The notes below the pieces were generated by a model, which searched no databases, was not told where the DNA came from, and saw only the letters and a list, made by a program, of their open reading frames with translations. Made by a program: the position numbers and the translations under genes. Shown one piece after another: positions 1-8,145 of a stretch of 32,199 nucleotides of DNA (position 1 is its first letter; each line of letters starts with the position of its first letter). Source of the DNA: Escherichia sp. MOD1-EC7003 (GTDB taxonomy: Bacteria; Pseudomonadota; Gammaproteobacteria; Enterobacterales; Enterobacteriaceae); assembly GCF_002965065.1 (NCBI RefSeq), contig NZ_PTRE01000047.1, forward strand, positions 1-32,199, given 5' to 3'.

Positions 1-126
1 TGGACACCACTTTGTCTAATTCGTCAGATTCTGACCAGACGGTTCAGGCTGTACGCTTACTTTTAATTAAATATAATTAAAATGTATTTTATTTTATAAA
101 TAATTTCTCTGACGAATGTATTCTGT

Positions 127-429
127 ATGGAAAATAGTAATTTTTGGCAGTTGTTCTTGGGTAAAGAACCTTACAGCAAAAAATCTGATTTTGTTAAGGC
201 GTGGTTATTGTGGTGGGTTATTACCATCCTTGTTCTATTTATTTTAAGCCTGACTACGACATTAAATTTAAGAAGTATAGGTGCAGGGTTAAGTTTTGGG
301 TTTTGTCAAATCCTTGGTAGATATACAATGTCTCTAGGATGGAGTAAGTACTGGGGCGTTTCGGGGATATTTCCTGTAACAAATATTGTTCTTTTTCTTA
401 TCTTAATTTTTTTAAAAAAAAGATAGATA
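127..429 (+). CDS. small inner-membrane protein, unassigned
   Basis: A 99-residue protein whose function I do not recognise. Two hydrophobic stretches, about residues 25-46 and 79-96, look like membrane helices, and it ends in a basic KKR tail. The gene is clearly AT-richer than everything to its right and uses codons such as AGA and ATA that are rare in the neighbours. No good Shine-Dalgarno precedes ATG 127; an in-frame stop at 97-99 limits upstream extension, and CTG 109 is the only other plausible start. Its position next to rarD is that of the poorly studied inner-membrane gene yigG of K-12, so it may be that gene or a shorter relative, but K-12 YigG is longer as I recall (about 126 residues). 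I infer a real gene from the consistent membrane topology and convergent placement with rarD. Confidence 0.6.
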
Positions 430-435
430 AGTCAG

Positions 436-463
436 TGGGTAGGCTCTTTAAATGGCCTACCCA
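436..463. terminator. hairpin between convergent genes
   Basis: A 9-bp perfect inverted repeat, TGGGTAGGC paired with GCCTACCCA around a 10-base loop, lies between the stop of the small membrane ORF and the stop of rarD. Neither strand has a proper T-run after it, so it is more likely a 3'-end stabilising or weak bidirectional hairpin than a strong terminator. Confidence 0.5.
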
Positions 464-472
464 TGTTAATGC

Positions 473-1360
473 TTAACTTTTTCTACGCTGCGTATAAATC
501 GCATCCATCACAAAAATTGCCAGTGCCACCCAGATAAAGGCGAAAGTCACCATCTTATCGGCACCCGGTATTTCACCATAAAACGTCACTGCCAGCAGGA
601 ACATCAGCGTCGGGCCAATGTACTGGAAAAAGCCTAACGTTGAGAGACGCAGGCGTGTCGCAGCTGCAGTAAAACACAACAGCGGTACGGTAGTGACAAT
701 ACCAGCGGCAATCAGCAGTAAATTCAGCGACATCGGGTTTTGCCCCATATGGCTGGTTGAGCTGTCGGCAATAGCAAACAGGTAAATCGCCGCCACGGGC
801 AGCAACCACATAGTTTCGATTAACATGCCAGTTTGCGCTTCAACGGCAATCTTCTTGCGTACCAGGCCGTAGAAGGCAAAACTAAACGCCAGCCCTAGCG
901 CGATGATCGGCAGTGAACCAAAAGTCCAGAGCTGGACCAACACGCCGCATATCGCCAGAATCACCGCCAGCCATTGCATCCTGCGGAATCGCTCGCCGAG
1001 GAAAATCATCCCCAGCACAATGTTCACCAGCGGGTTAATAAAGTACCCGAGGCTCGCTTCCAGCATATGGTGATTGTTCACCGCCCAGATAAACAGTAGC
1101 CAGTTGCCGCCAATCAGCACGGCAGAGACTGCCAGCATAAAAATTTTCTGTGGCGTCTTAATCAGCGTTTTTAAATAGGACCACTGGCGGCAGATGCTCA
1201 TCAGCACTACCATAAAGAAAAACGACCAGATCACGCGATGCGTCAGGATCTCATCGGCGGGCACGTAGTAAATCAGCTTGAAGTATGCTGGCGCAATACC
1301 CCAAATAAAATAAGCGGCAAGAGCGAGTAACACGCCCTGCCGCGTTTGTTTTGCATCCAT
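473..1360 (-). CDS. rarD: EamA-family transporter RarD
   Basis: A multi-pass inner-membrane protein of the drug/metabolite transporter (EamA) superfamily. The roughly 295 residues match remembered E. coli RarD (296 aa), starting MDAKQTRQG and carrying about ten hydrophobic helices in two repeated halves. The K-12 protein ends one residue later with a slightly different tail. The name comes from a chloramphenicol-sensitive phenotype in Pseudomonas; the substrate in E. coli is not established. I place the start at the ATG that gives MDAKQ. An in-frame ATG at 1372 would add MSFP but has no Shine-Dalgarno. The gene is convergent with the small membrane ORF to its left. The broken yigI lies upstream on the same strand, so rarD may have lost readthrough or coupling from it. 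Confidence 0.95.
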   Translation of the reverse strand: MDAKQTRQGVLLALAAYFIWGIAPAYFKLIYYVPADEILTHRVIWSFFFMVVLMSICRQWSYLKTLIKTPQKIFMLAVSAVLIGGNWLLFIWAVNNHHMLEASLGYFINPLVNIVLGMIFLGERFRRMQWLAVILAICGVLVQLWTFGSLPIIALGLAFSFAFYGLVRKKIAVEAQTGMLIETMWLLPVAAIYLFAIADSSTSHMGQNPMSLNLLLIAAGIVTTVPLLCFTAAATRLRLSTLGFFQYIGPTLMFLLAVTFYGEIPGADKMVTFAFIWVALAIFVMDAIYTQRRKS

Positions 1361-1430
1361 TGGAAAACTCATTTTTGTTGTTAATAGCAGCTGAACTGCT
1401 CAGATTGCTGACAAAGTGTGCTTTGTTCAT

Positions 1431-1464
1431 GCCAGATGCGGCGTGAACGCCTTATCCGGCCTAC
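1431..1464. repeat. REP element
   Basis: Matches the E. coli REP (palindromic unit) pattern: GCCAGATGCGGCGT, then AACGCC, then TTATCCGGCCTAC. It pairs with an inverted REP at 1499-1530. Together they form a BIME lying between rarD and the yigI remnant, downstream of yigI. Confidence 0.9.
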
Positions 1465-1498
1465 AAAAGAATGCAAATTCAATATATTGCATTTCGCG

Positions 1499-1530
1499 GG
1501 TAGGCCTGATAAGCGTAGCGCATCAGGCAA
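1499..1530. repeat. REP element, inverted partner
   Basis: GTAGGCCTGATAAGCG, then TAGCGCATCAGGCA, is a REP in the opposite orientation to the one at 1431-1464. The 34-base spacer carries its own 7-bp inverted repeat (AATGCAA at 1470-1476, TTGCATT at 1487-1493) and a near-match to the IHF consensus. This resembles the REP-IHF composite (RIP/RIB) type of BIME. Confidence 0.85.
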
Positions 1531-1576
1531 TTTTGCGTTTGTCATTAGTCTCAGCAGTTTACCTGTTTTTACGTTT

Positions 1577-1805
1577 TCAACCTACCATATAGGTGACGCT
1601 GGCAATATAAAGCTGTTCTTCATTGTGTAATTCAACGCGGGCGACGGCGACCCACCATCATTGGCTGATTTTTAAAGGCCAACTGTGCGAACTCTTTTGC
1701 GTAACGCTCCAGCGCCATCCCCAATGCGCGGTTAAATGGCATGTGATAGACAAACATCTCACCCACTAATTTCAGGGCTTGTTCAGCGGTCAGTACGGCA
1801 GACCT
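1577..1805 (-). pseudogene. yigI: yigI remnant (internal deletion, start codon lost)
   Basis: Remnant of YigI, a hotdog-fold thioesterase-like protein (155 aa in K-12, from memory). Read on the minus strand, the piece from 1802 down to about 1651 encodes [17 protein letters not shown] and onward through NQPMMVG, which is the native N-terminal third. From about 1648 to 1577 a different frame encodes [18 protein letters not shown] and then TYMVG before the TGA, which is the native C-terminus. About 77 codons, including the catalytic core, are missing, and the junction is out of frame: the N-terminal frame reads RRRPR and stops. In addition the codon where the native ATG should be, just before TCTGCC, reads AGG (1803-1805). 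Both lesions make it non-functional. The comparison rests on my recollection of the K-12 protein, but the split homology is plain. Confidence 0.85.
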
Positions 1806-1933
1806 ATCATCCTTACACTTCTTAATTGTGGTTTTCTACTTTAAGACGGGATAACTAACGTCCTTCAAGGTAAGTATGTAGAATAGTCCGCATAAAATGT
1901 TCATATCTTCAATAATTCGTTACGGAGAACACG

Positions 1934-2803
1934 ATGCGGACTCTGCAGGGCTGGTTGTTGCCGGTATTTATGTTGCCAATGGCTGTATATGCGCAAGAGG
2001 CAACGGTGAAAGAGGTGCATGACGCGCCTGCGGTGCGCGGCAGTATTATCGCGAATATGCTGCAGGAGCATGACAATCCTTTCACGCTCTATCCTTATGA
2101 CACCAACTACATCATCTACACCGATACCAGCGACCTGAATAAAGAAGCGATTAGCAGTTATAACTGGTCGGAAAATGCGCGTAAGGATGAAGTTAAGTTC
2201 CAGTTGAGCCTCGCATTTCCGCTGTGGCGTGGAATTTTGGGGCCGAACTCGGTGTTGGGGGCTTCTTACACGCAAAAATCCTGGTGGCAACTGTCCAATA
2301 GCGAAGAGTCTTCACCGTTTCGTGAAACCAACTACGAACCGCAATTGTTCCTCGGTTTTGCCACCGATTACCGTTTTGCAGGCTGGACGCTGCGCGATGT
2401 GGAGATGGGTTATAACCACGACTCTAACGGGCGTTCAGACCCGACCTCCCGCAGCTGGAATCGCCTTTATACTCGCCTGATGGCAGAAAACGGTAACTGG
2501 TTGGTAGAAGTGAAGCCGTGGTATGTCATCGGTAATACGGACGATAACCCGGATATCACCAAATATATGGGTTACTACCAGCTTAAAATCGGCTATCACC
2601 TCGGTGATGCGGTGCTCAGTGCGAAAGGACAGTACAACTGGAACACCGGTTACGGTGGTGCGGAGTTAGGCTTAAGTTACCCGATCACCAAACATGTGCG
2701 TCTTTATACCCAGGTCTACAGCGGTTACGGCGAATCGCTCATTGACTATAACTTTAACCAGACCCGCGTTGGTGTGGGCGTTATGCTGAACGACTTGTTT
2801 TGA
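1934..2803 (+). CDS. pldA: outer membrane phospholipase A (OMPLA)
   Basis: Integral outer-membrane calcium-dependent phospholipase that hydrolyses phospholipids mislocalised to the outer leaflet. At 289 residues it equals the K-12 length. Residues 1-20 form a signal peptide ending VYA before Q21. The catalytic His-Ser-Asn residues of the family are in place at H162, S164 (in NHDSNG) and N176 of the precursor, equivalent to mature H142, S144 and N156. The rest alternates polar and apolar residues as in a 12-strand beta barrel, and the last residue is Phe, the usual signal for barrel assembly. A GGAG ribosome site precedes ATG 1934. I see no convincing sigma-70 promoter upstream. The start is divergent from the yigI remnant. 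Confidence 0.97.
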   Translation: MRTLQGWLLPVFMLPMAVYAQEATVKEVHDAPAVRGSIIANMLQEHDNPFTLYPYDTNYIIYTDTSDLNKEAISSYNWSENARKDEVKFQLSLAFPLWRGILGPNSVLGASYTQKSWWQLSNSEESSPFRETNYEPQLFLGFATDYRFAGWTLRDVEMGYNHDSNGRSDPTSRSWNRLYTRLMAENGNWLVEVKPWYVIGNTDDNPDITKYMGYYQLKIGYHLGDAVLSAKGQYNWNTGYGGAELGLSYPITKHVRLYTQVYSGYGESLIDYNFNQTRVGVGVMLNDLF

Positions 2804-2885
2804 TGATCGGTTGAGTGGTTGGTAAATCTGGAATCCGGCATCCAGTATTACCCTCTCAGAAACTAAAAGCATTGCAGTTTCTCGC

Positions 2886-2913
2886 ACAGGCGCTGAAAAT
2901 AGCGCCTGTTTTT
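2886..2913 (+). terminator. intrinsic terminator after pldA
   Basis: ACAGGCGCT and AGCGCCTGT form a 9-bp perfect stem around GAAAAT, followed directly by a T-run. It sits between pldA and recQ and separates their transcription. Confidence 0.9.
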
Positions 2914-2935
2914 ATTTCAGGCAATCGGGGTGAAT

Positions 2936-4765
2936 GTGGCGCAGGCGGAAGTGTTGAATCTGGAGTCCGGAGCTAAACAGGTTTTACAAGAAACCTTTGG
3001 CTACCAACAGTTTCGCCCCGGCCAGGAAGAGATTATCGACACCGTTCTTTCCGGTCGCGATTGCCTGGTCGTCATGCCCACTGGTGGTGGAAAATCCCTT
3101 TGCTATCAAATCCCTGCCTTGTTGCTAAACGGCCTTACTGTGGTTGTTTCACCGCTGATTTCATTGATGAAAGATCAAGTGGATCAACTACAGGCCAATG
3201 GCGTGGCGGCAGCGTGTCTTAACTCGACGCAAACCCGCGAGCAGCAGCTTGAAGTGATGACTGGCTGTCGCACCGGGCAAATCCGTCTGCTGTATATCGC
3301 CCCGGAACGCCTGATGCTGGATAACTTTCTTGAGCATCTGGCGCACTGGGATCCGGTGTTATTAGCCGTTGATGAGGCGCACTGTATCTCCCAGTGGGGC
3401 CACGATTTCCGCCCGGAATACGCCGCGCTCGGTCAGCTGCGGCAGCGTTTTCCGACGCTGCCGTTTATGGCACTGACCGCCACCGCTGACGATACTACGC
3501 GCCAGGATATCGTGCGCTTGTTGGGGCTGAACGATCCGCTGATTCAAATCAGCAGTTTTGATCGCCCGAATATTCGCTACATGTTGATGGAGAAATTCAA
3601 ACCACTCGATCAGTTGATGCGTTATGTACAGGAACAGCGGGGAAAGTCCGGCATTATCTACTGCAACAGTCGTGCGAAAGTAGAAGACACCGCCGCACGC
3701 CTGCAAAGCAAGGGGATTAGCGCAGCGGCTTATCACGCCGGACTGGAAAACGATGTCCGTGCAGACGTGCAGGAGAAATTCCAGCGCGATGATCTGCAAA
3801 TTGTGGTGGCGACCGTGGCGTTCGGCATGGGCATCAACAAGCCGAACGTCCGCTTCGTGGTCCACTTTGATATTCCGCGCAATATCGAATCCTATTATCA
3901 GGAAACCGGTCGCGCCGGGCGTGATGGTCTGCCAGCGGAAGCGATGCTGTTTTACGACCCGGCTGATATGGCGTGGCTGCGCCGTTGTCTGGAAGAGAAG
4001 CCGCAAGGGCAGTTGCAGGATATTGAGCGTCATAAACTCAATGCGATGGGCGCGTTTGCTGAGGCGCAAACCTGTCGTCGTCTGGTGCTGCTGAACTACT
4101 TTGGCGAAGGGCGTCAGGAGCCATGCGGGAACTGCGATATCTGCCTCGATCCGCCGAAACAGTACGATGGTTCAACCGATGCACAGATTGCGCTTTCCAC
4201 CATTGGTCGTGTGAATCAGCGTTTTGGGATGGGCTATGTGGTGGAAGTGATTCGTGGTGCTAATAATCAGCGTATCCGCGACTATGGTCATGACAAACTG
4301 AAAGTCTATGGCATGGGCCGTGATAAAAGCCATGAACATTGGGTGAGCGTGATCCGCCAGCTGATTCACCTCGGCCTGGTGACGCAAAATATTGCCCAAC
4401 ATTCTGCGTTGCAGCTTATGGAAGCCGCACGCCCGGTGCTGCGCGGCGAATCCTCTTTACAACTTGCCGTACCGCGTATTGTGGCGCTCAAACCGAAAGC
4501 GATGCAGAAATCCTTCGGCGGCAATTACGATCGCAAACTGTTCGCCAAATTACGCAAACTGCGTAAATCTATTGCCGATGAAAGCAATGTCCCGCCGTAC
4601 GTGGTGTTTAACGACGCAACCTTGATTGAGATGGCAGAGCAGATGCCGATCACCGCCAGCGAAATGCTCAGCGTTAACGGCGTTGGGATGCGCAAGCTGG
4701 AACGCTTTGGCAAACCGTTTATGGCGCTGATTCGTGCGCATGTCGATGGCGACGACGAAGAGTAG
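2936..4765 (+). CDS. recQ: ATP-dependent DNA helicase RecQ
   Basis: Superfamily 2, 3'-5' DNA helicase acting in the RecF recombination pathway and in suppressing illegitimate recombination. With the GTG at 2936 the protein is 609 residues and begins MAQAEVL, the established K-12 form. An in-frame GTG at 2930 would add two residues. Walker A TGGGKS is at 49-54, the DEAH box at about 146-149, and the helicase C-terminal part carries [10 protein letters not shown]. The zinc-binding cysteines follow in the spacing C380, C397, C400, C403. A winged-helix RQC region and a C-terminal HRDC domain (about 530-606) complete the usual architecture. A purine-rich GGGGTGA lies just before the start. rhtC follows after about 60 bases without a strong terminator. 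Confidence 0.98.
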   Translation: MAQAEVLNLESGAKQVLQETFGYQQFRPGQEEIIDTVLSGRDCLVVMPTGGGKSLCYQIPALLLNGLTVVVSPLISLMKDQVDQLQANGVAAACLNSTQTREQQLEVMTGCRTGQIRLLYIAPERLMLDNFLEHLAHWDPVLLAVDEAHCISQWGHDFRPEYAALGQLRQRFPTLPFMALTATADDTTRQDIVRLLGLNDPLIQISSFDRPNIRYMLMEKFKPLDQLMRYVQEQRGKSGIIYCNSRAKVEDTAARLQSKGISAAAYHAGLENDVRADVQEKFQRDDLQIVVATVAFGMGINKPNVRFVVHFDIPRNIESYYQETGRAGRDGLPAEAMLFYDPADMAWLRRCLEEKPQGQLQDIERHKLNAMGAFAEAQTCRRLVLLNYFGEGRQEPCGNCDICLDPPKQYDGSTDAQIALSTIGRVNQRFGMGYVVEVIRGANNQRIRDYGHDKLKVYGMGRDKSHEHWVSVIRQLIHLGLVTQNIAQHSALQLMEAARPVLRGESSLQLAVPRIVALKPKAMQKSFGGNYDRKLFAKLRKLRKSIADESNVPPYVVFNDATLIEMAEQMPITASEMLSVNGVGMRKLERFGKPFMALIRAHVDGDDEE

Positions 4766-4828
4766 TCAGCGGCATAAAAAAGTGCCAGGATGAAGACTCC
4801 GTAAACGTTTCCCCCGCGAGTCAAATGT

Positions 4829-5449
4829 ATGTTGATGTTATTCCTCACAGTTGCCATGGTGCACATTGTGGCAACTGTGAGCCCCGGTCCCGATTTCTTT
4901 TTTGTCTCTCAGACTGCTGTTAGTCGTTCCCGTAAAGAAGCGATGATGGGTGTGTTGGGCATTACCTGCGGGGTAATAGTTTGGGCAGGGATTGCGCTGC
5001 TTGGTCTGCATTTGATTATCGAAAAAATGGCCTGGCTGCATACGCTAATTATGGTGGGCGGCGGCCTGTATCTTTGCTGGATGGGTTACCAGATGCTGCG
5101 CGGTGCGCTGAAAAAAGAGGTTGTTTCAGCACCTGCGCCACAGGTGGAACTGGCGAAAAGCGGGCGTAGTTTCCTGAAAGGCTTACTGACCAATCTCGCC
5201 AACCCGAAAGCGATTATCTACTTTGGTTCTGTATTCTCGCTGTTTGTTGGCGATAACGTCGGCACCACTGAGCGCTGGGGCATTTTCGTGTTGATTATTA
5301 TCGAAACGCTGGCGTGGTTTACCGTCGTTGCCAGCCTGTTTGCGCTGCCGAAAATGCGCCGTGGTTATCAACGTCTGGCGAAGTGGATTGATGGTTTTGC
5401 CGGGGCGTTATTTGCCGGATTTGGCATTCATTTGATTATTTCGCGTTGA
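4829..5449 (+). CDS. rhtC: threonine efflux protein RhtC
   Basis: LysE/RhtB-family inner-membrane exporter that gives resistance to threonine. It has 206 residues, the K-12 length, and about six hydrophobic helices. The family's N-terminal signature SPGPDFF sits near residues 18-24 and the central NLANPKA motif near 127-133, where LysE-family proteins typically have NPK. Its paralogue rhtB lies next to it on the opposite strand, tail to tail. ATG 4829 has only a weak ribosome site. At residues 15-18 it reads ATVS where I remember ALMS in K-12, a natural variant. Confidence 0.96.
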   Translation: MLMLFLTVAMVHIVATVSPGPDFFFVSQTAVSRSRKEAMMGVLGITCGVIVWAGIALLGLHLIIEKMAWLHTLIMVGGGLYLCWMGYQMLRGALKKEVVSAPAPQVELAKSGRSFLKGLLTNLANPKAIIYFGSVFSLFVGDNVGTTERWGIFVLIIIETLAWFTVVASLFALPKMRRGYQRLAKWIDGFAGALFAGFGIHLIISR

Positions 5450-5472
5450 CGCCAGGCGCGTCATCAGAGTAA

Positions 5473-5502
5473 GTCGGATAAGGCGTTTATGCCGCATCCG
5501 AC
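5473..5502. repeat. single REP element between rhtC and rhtB
   Basis: GTCGGATAAGGCG, then TTTATGCCGCATCCGAC, is a REP palindrome in the 59-base gap between two convergent genes. It probably serves as 3'-end mRNA protection for both. Confidence 0.9.
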
Positions 5503-5508
5503 ATTATT

Positions 5509-6129
5509 TCACGCATGCCTCGCCGATGCCAACAGCGCTCCCACCAGCATAAACAACGAGCCGAAAATCTTATTCAATGCCTTCATCTGTTTTGGCCCTT
5601 TAATCCATAATGCGATCCGTTGGGCGAGAGTGGCGTAACCGATCATCACAATAATATCGACCACAATAGTGGTGACGCCGAGCACGATATACTGCATCAG
5701 CTGCGGCTGTTGCGGCATGATGAATTGCGGAAATAGTGCTGCCAGAAACACAATACTTTTGGGATTGGTGAGATTCACAAACACAGCCCGCTGAAAAAGA
5801 TGGCGGCGCGACTGAGTATGAGCCAGAGACTTGAGATCAATAGCACCAGCGGCACGCCACTGCTGAATTCCCAGCCAAATCAGGTAAGCCGCACCCGCCC
5901 ATTTCAACACGTCAAAAGCAATAACCGAGCGGGAAAATAGCGTCCCCAAACCCACGCCAACCAGCACAATATGAATCGCCAGCCCGGTTTGAAGCCCTGC
6001 AATAGACGCCACTGCGCCGCGATAACCGTGGTTGAGCGAGGTGGTCATGGTGTTGATTGCGCCAGAACCTGGCGACAGGCTTAAAATGATCGATGTCAGC
6101 AGGTAGGCAAACCACCAATCTAAGGTCAT
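5509..6129 (-). CDS. rhtB: homoserine/homoserine lactone efflux protein RhtB
   Basis: Second LysE/RhtB-family exporter, for homoserine and homoserine lactone. It has 206 residues, as in K-12. The N-terminal signature appears as SPGSGAINT (about 19-27) and the central motif as NLTNPKS (about 119-125), with roughly six membrane helices. A GGGAG ribosome site lies six bases before the ATG at 6129. It is divergent from pldB with about 110 bases between them and convergent with rhtC. The two paralogues share the same length and layout, consistent with an old duplication. Confidence 0.97.
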   Translation of the reverse strand: MTLDWWFAYLLTSIILSLSPGSGAINTMTTSLNHGYRGAVASIAGLQTGLAIHIVLVGVGLGTLFSRSVIAFDVLKWAGAAYLIWLGIQQWRAAGAIDLKSLAHTQSRRHLFQRAVFVNLTNPKSIVFLAALFPQFIMPQQPQLMQYIVLGVTTIVVDIIVMIGYATLAQRIALWIKGPKQMKALNKIFGSLFMLVGALLASARHA

Positions 6130-6239
6130 GATGAACTCCCGGTGTGTCTATTTTTGTGCCACAATACGCTACTGTCGCAGCGTTGTGTCAGGCACGCTTA
6201 AAAAAACGATTTTACGTGGTTTAAGAGGCAGATTACCCC

Positions 6240-7262
6240 ATGTTTCAGCAGCAAAAAGACTGGGAAACAAGAGAAAACGCGTTTGCTGCTTTTACCATGG
6301 GACCGCTGACAGACTTTTGGCGTCAGCGTGATGAAGCAGAATTTATCGGTGTGGATGACATTCCAGTGCGCTTTGTCCGTTTTCGTGCACAGCACCATGA
6401 CCGGGTGGTGGTCATCTGCCCGGGGCGTATTGAGAGCTACGTAAAATATGCGGAACTGGCCTACGACCTGTTCCATTTGGGGGTTGATGTCTTAATCATC
6501 GACCATCGCGGGCAGGGACGTTCCGGTCGCCTGTTAGCCGATCCGCATCTCGGGCATGTTAATCGCTTTAATGATTATGTTGATGATCTGGCGGCATTCT
6601 GGCAACAGGAGGTCCAGCCCGGTCCGTGGCGTAAACGCTATATATTGGCACATTCGATGGGCGGTGCGATCTCCACATTATTTCTGCAACGCCATCCAGG
6701 TGTATGTGACGCCATTGCGCTAACTGCGCCAATGTTTGGGATCGTGATTCGCATGCCGTCATTTATGGCACGGCAGATCCTCAACTGGGCCGAAGCGCAT
6801 CCACGTTTCCGTGATGGCTATGCAATAGGCACCGGGCGCTGGCGCGCGTTGCCGTTTGCTATCAACGTATTGACCCACAGCAGACAGCGATATCGACGTA
6901 ACTTACGCTTCTATGCTGATGACCCAACGATTCGCGTCGGTGGGCCGACCTACCATTGGGTACGCGAAAGTCTTCTGGCTGGCGAACAGGTGTTAGCCGG
7001 TGCAGGTGATGATGCCACGCCAACGCTTCTCTTGCAGGCTGAAGAGGAACGCGTGGTGGATAACCGCATGCACGACCGTTTTTGTGAACTCCGCACCGCT
7101 GCGGGTCATCCTGTCGAAGGGGGGCGACCGCTGGTAATTAAAGGTGCGTATCATGAGATCCTTTTTGAAAAGGACGCAATGCGCTCAGTCGCGCTCCACG
7201 CCATCGTTGATTTTTTCAACAGGCATAACTCACCCAGCGGAAACCGCTCTATAGAGGTTTAA
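6240..7262 (+). CDS. pldB: lysophospholipase L2
   Basis: Alpha/beta-hydrolase that removes the acyl chain from lysophospholipids, acting at the inner membrane. It has 340 residues, the K-12 length. The nucleophile elbow is AHSMGG with S139, the strand/turn HRGQGRSG at 89-96 precedes it, and a late GAYHEIL supplies the likely catalytic histidine. It is the first gene of a pair with yigL, which starts 7 bases after the stop. In Salmonella the sRNA SgrS base-pairs inside pldB coding sequence and stabilises a processed pldB-yigL mRNA. The same arrangement here makes that regulation likely, but I did not locate the pairing site. Confidence 0.97.
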   Translation: MFQQQKDWETRENAFAAFTMGPLTDFWRQRDEAEFIGVDDIPVRFVRFRAQHHDRVVVICPGRIESYVKYAELAYDLFHLGVDVLIIDHRGQGRSGRLLADPHLGHVNRFNDYVDDLAAFWQQEVQPGPWRKRYILAHSMGGAISTLFLQRHPGVCDAIALTAPMFGIVIRMPSFMARQILNWAEAHPRFRDGYAIGTGRWRALPFAINVLTHSRQRYRRNLRFYADDPTIRVGGPTYHWVRESLLAGEQVLAGAGDDATPTLLLQAEEERVVDNRMHDRFCELRTAAGHPVEGGRPLVIKGAYHEILFEKDAMRSVALHAIVDFFNRHNSPSGNRSIEV

Positions 7263-7269
7263 ATTTCTT

Positions 7270-8070
7270 ATGTACCAGGTTGTTGCGTCTGATTTAGATG
7301 GCACGTTACTTTCTCCCGACCATACGTTATCCCCTTATGCCAAAGAAACCCTCAAGCAACTCACTGCACGCGGCATCAACTTTGTGTTTGCGACCGGTCG
7401 CCACCACATTGATGTGGGGCAAATTCGCGATAATCTGGAGATTAAGTCTTACATGATTACCTCCAATGGTGCGCGCGTTCACGATCTGGATGGCAATCTG
7501 ATTTTTGCTCATAACCTGGACCGCGACATTGCCAGCGATCTTTTGGGCGTAGTTAACGACAATCCGGACATCATTACTAACGTTTATCGCGAGGACGAAT
7601 GGTTTATGAATCGCCACCGTCCGGAAGAGATGCGCTTTTTTAAAGAAGCGGTGTTCAAATATGCGCTGTATGAGCCAGGATTACTGGAGCCGGAAGGCGT
7701 CAGCAAAGTGTTCTTCACCTGCGATTCCCATGAACAACTGCTGCCGCTGGAGCAGGCGATTAATGCTCGCTGGGGCGATCGCGTCAACGTTAGTTTCTCT
7801 ACCTTAACCTGTCTGGAAGTGATGGCAGGCGGCGTTTCAAAAGGCCACGCCCTGGAAGCGGTGGCGAAGAAACTGGGCTACCGTCTGGAGGATTGCATTG
7901 CGTTTGGCGACGGGATGAACGACGCCGAAATGCTGTCGATGGCGGGGAAAGGCTGCATTATGGGCAGTGCGCATCAACGCCTGAAAGATCTGCATCCGGA
8001 ACTGGAAGTGATTGGTACTAATGCCGAAGACGCGGTGCCCCATTATCTGCGTAAGCTCTATTTATCGTAA
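7270..8070 (+). CDS. yigL: HAD-family sugar/pyridoxal phosphatase YigL
   Basis: Cof-type (class IIB) haloacid-dehalogenase phosphatase that dephosphorylates sugar phosphates and pyridoxal phosphate. It has 266 residues, the K-12 length. HAD motif I is DLDGTLLS with D8 and D10, motif II is the TSN segment at 64-66, motif III lysine is K191 in SKG, and motif IV is GDGMND at 213-218. Under glucose-phosphate stress it is made through SgrS, allowing accumulated sugar phosphate to be dephosphorylated and exported. It is translated from the pldB-yigL transcript, with only 7 bases between the genes. Confidence 0.97.
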   Translation: MYQVVASDLDGTLLSPDHTLSPYAKETLKQLTARGINFVFATGRHHIDVGQIRDNLEIKSYMITSNGARVHDLDGNLIFAHNLDRDIASDLLGVVNDNPDIITNVYREDEWFMNRHRPEEMRFFKEAVFKYALYEPGLLEPEGVSKVFFTCDSHEQLLPLEQAINARWGDRVNVSFSTLTCLEVMAGGVSKGHALEAVAKKLGYRLEDCIAFGDGMNDAEMLSMAGKGCIMGSAHQRLKDLHPELEVIGTNAEDAVPHYLRKLYLS

Positions 8071-8145
8071 TCGTTCTTTATTTGGTCAGTTGTCAACCTG
8101 ATACTTCGCTACAATGGAGACTCGTTAATCAAAGAGTTTTCCATT

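Noticed and set aside
1418..1630. 70-codon plus-strand open frame between rarD and pldA
   Set aside because: It runs through two REP elements and the yigI remnant, so it is an accidental frame.
3362..4069. 235-codon open frame antisense to recQ
   Set aside because: Fully inside recQ on the other strand, no recognisable domain, His/Arg-rich shadow composition typical of antisense frames in GC-rich coding DNA.
8090..8098. TTGTCAACC upstream of yigM as a BirA operator
   Set aside because: Only one half-site is convincing; no GGTTNACAA-like partner lies at the required 14-15 base spacing.
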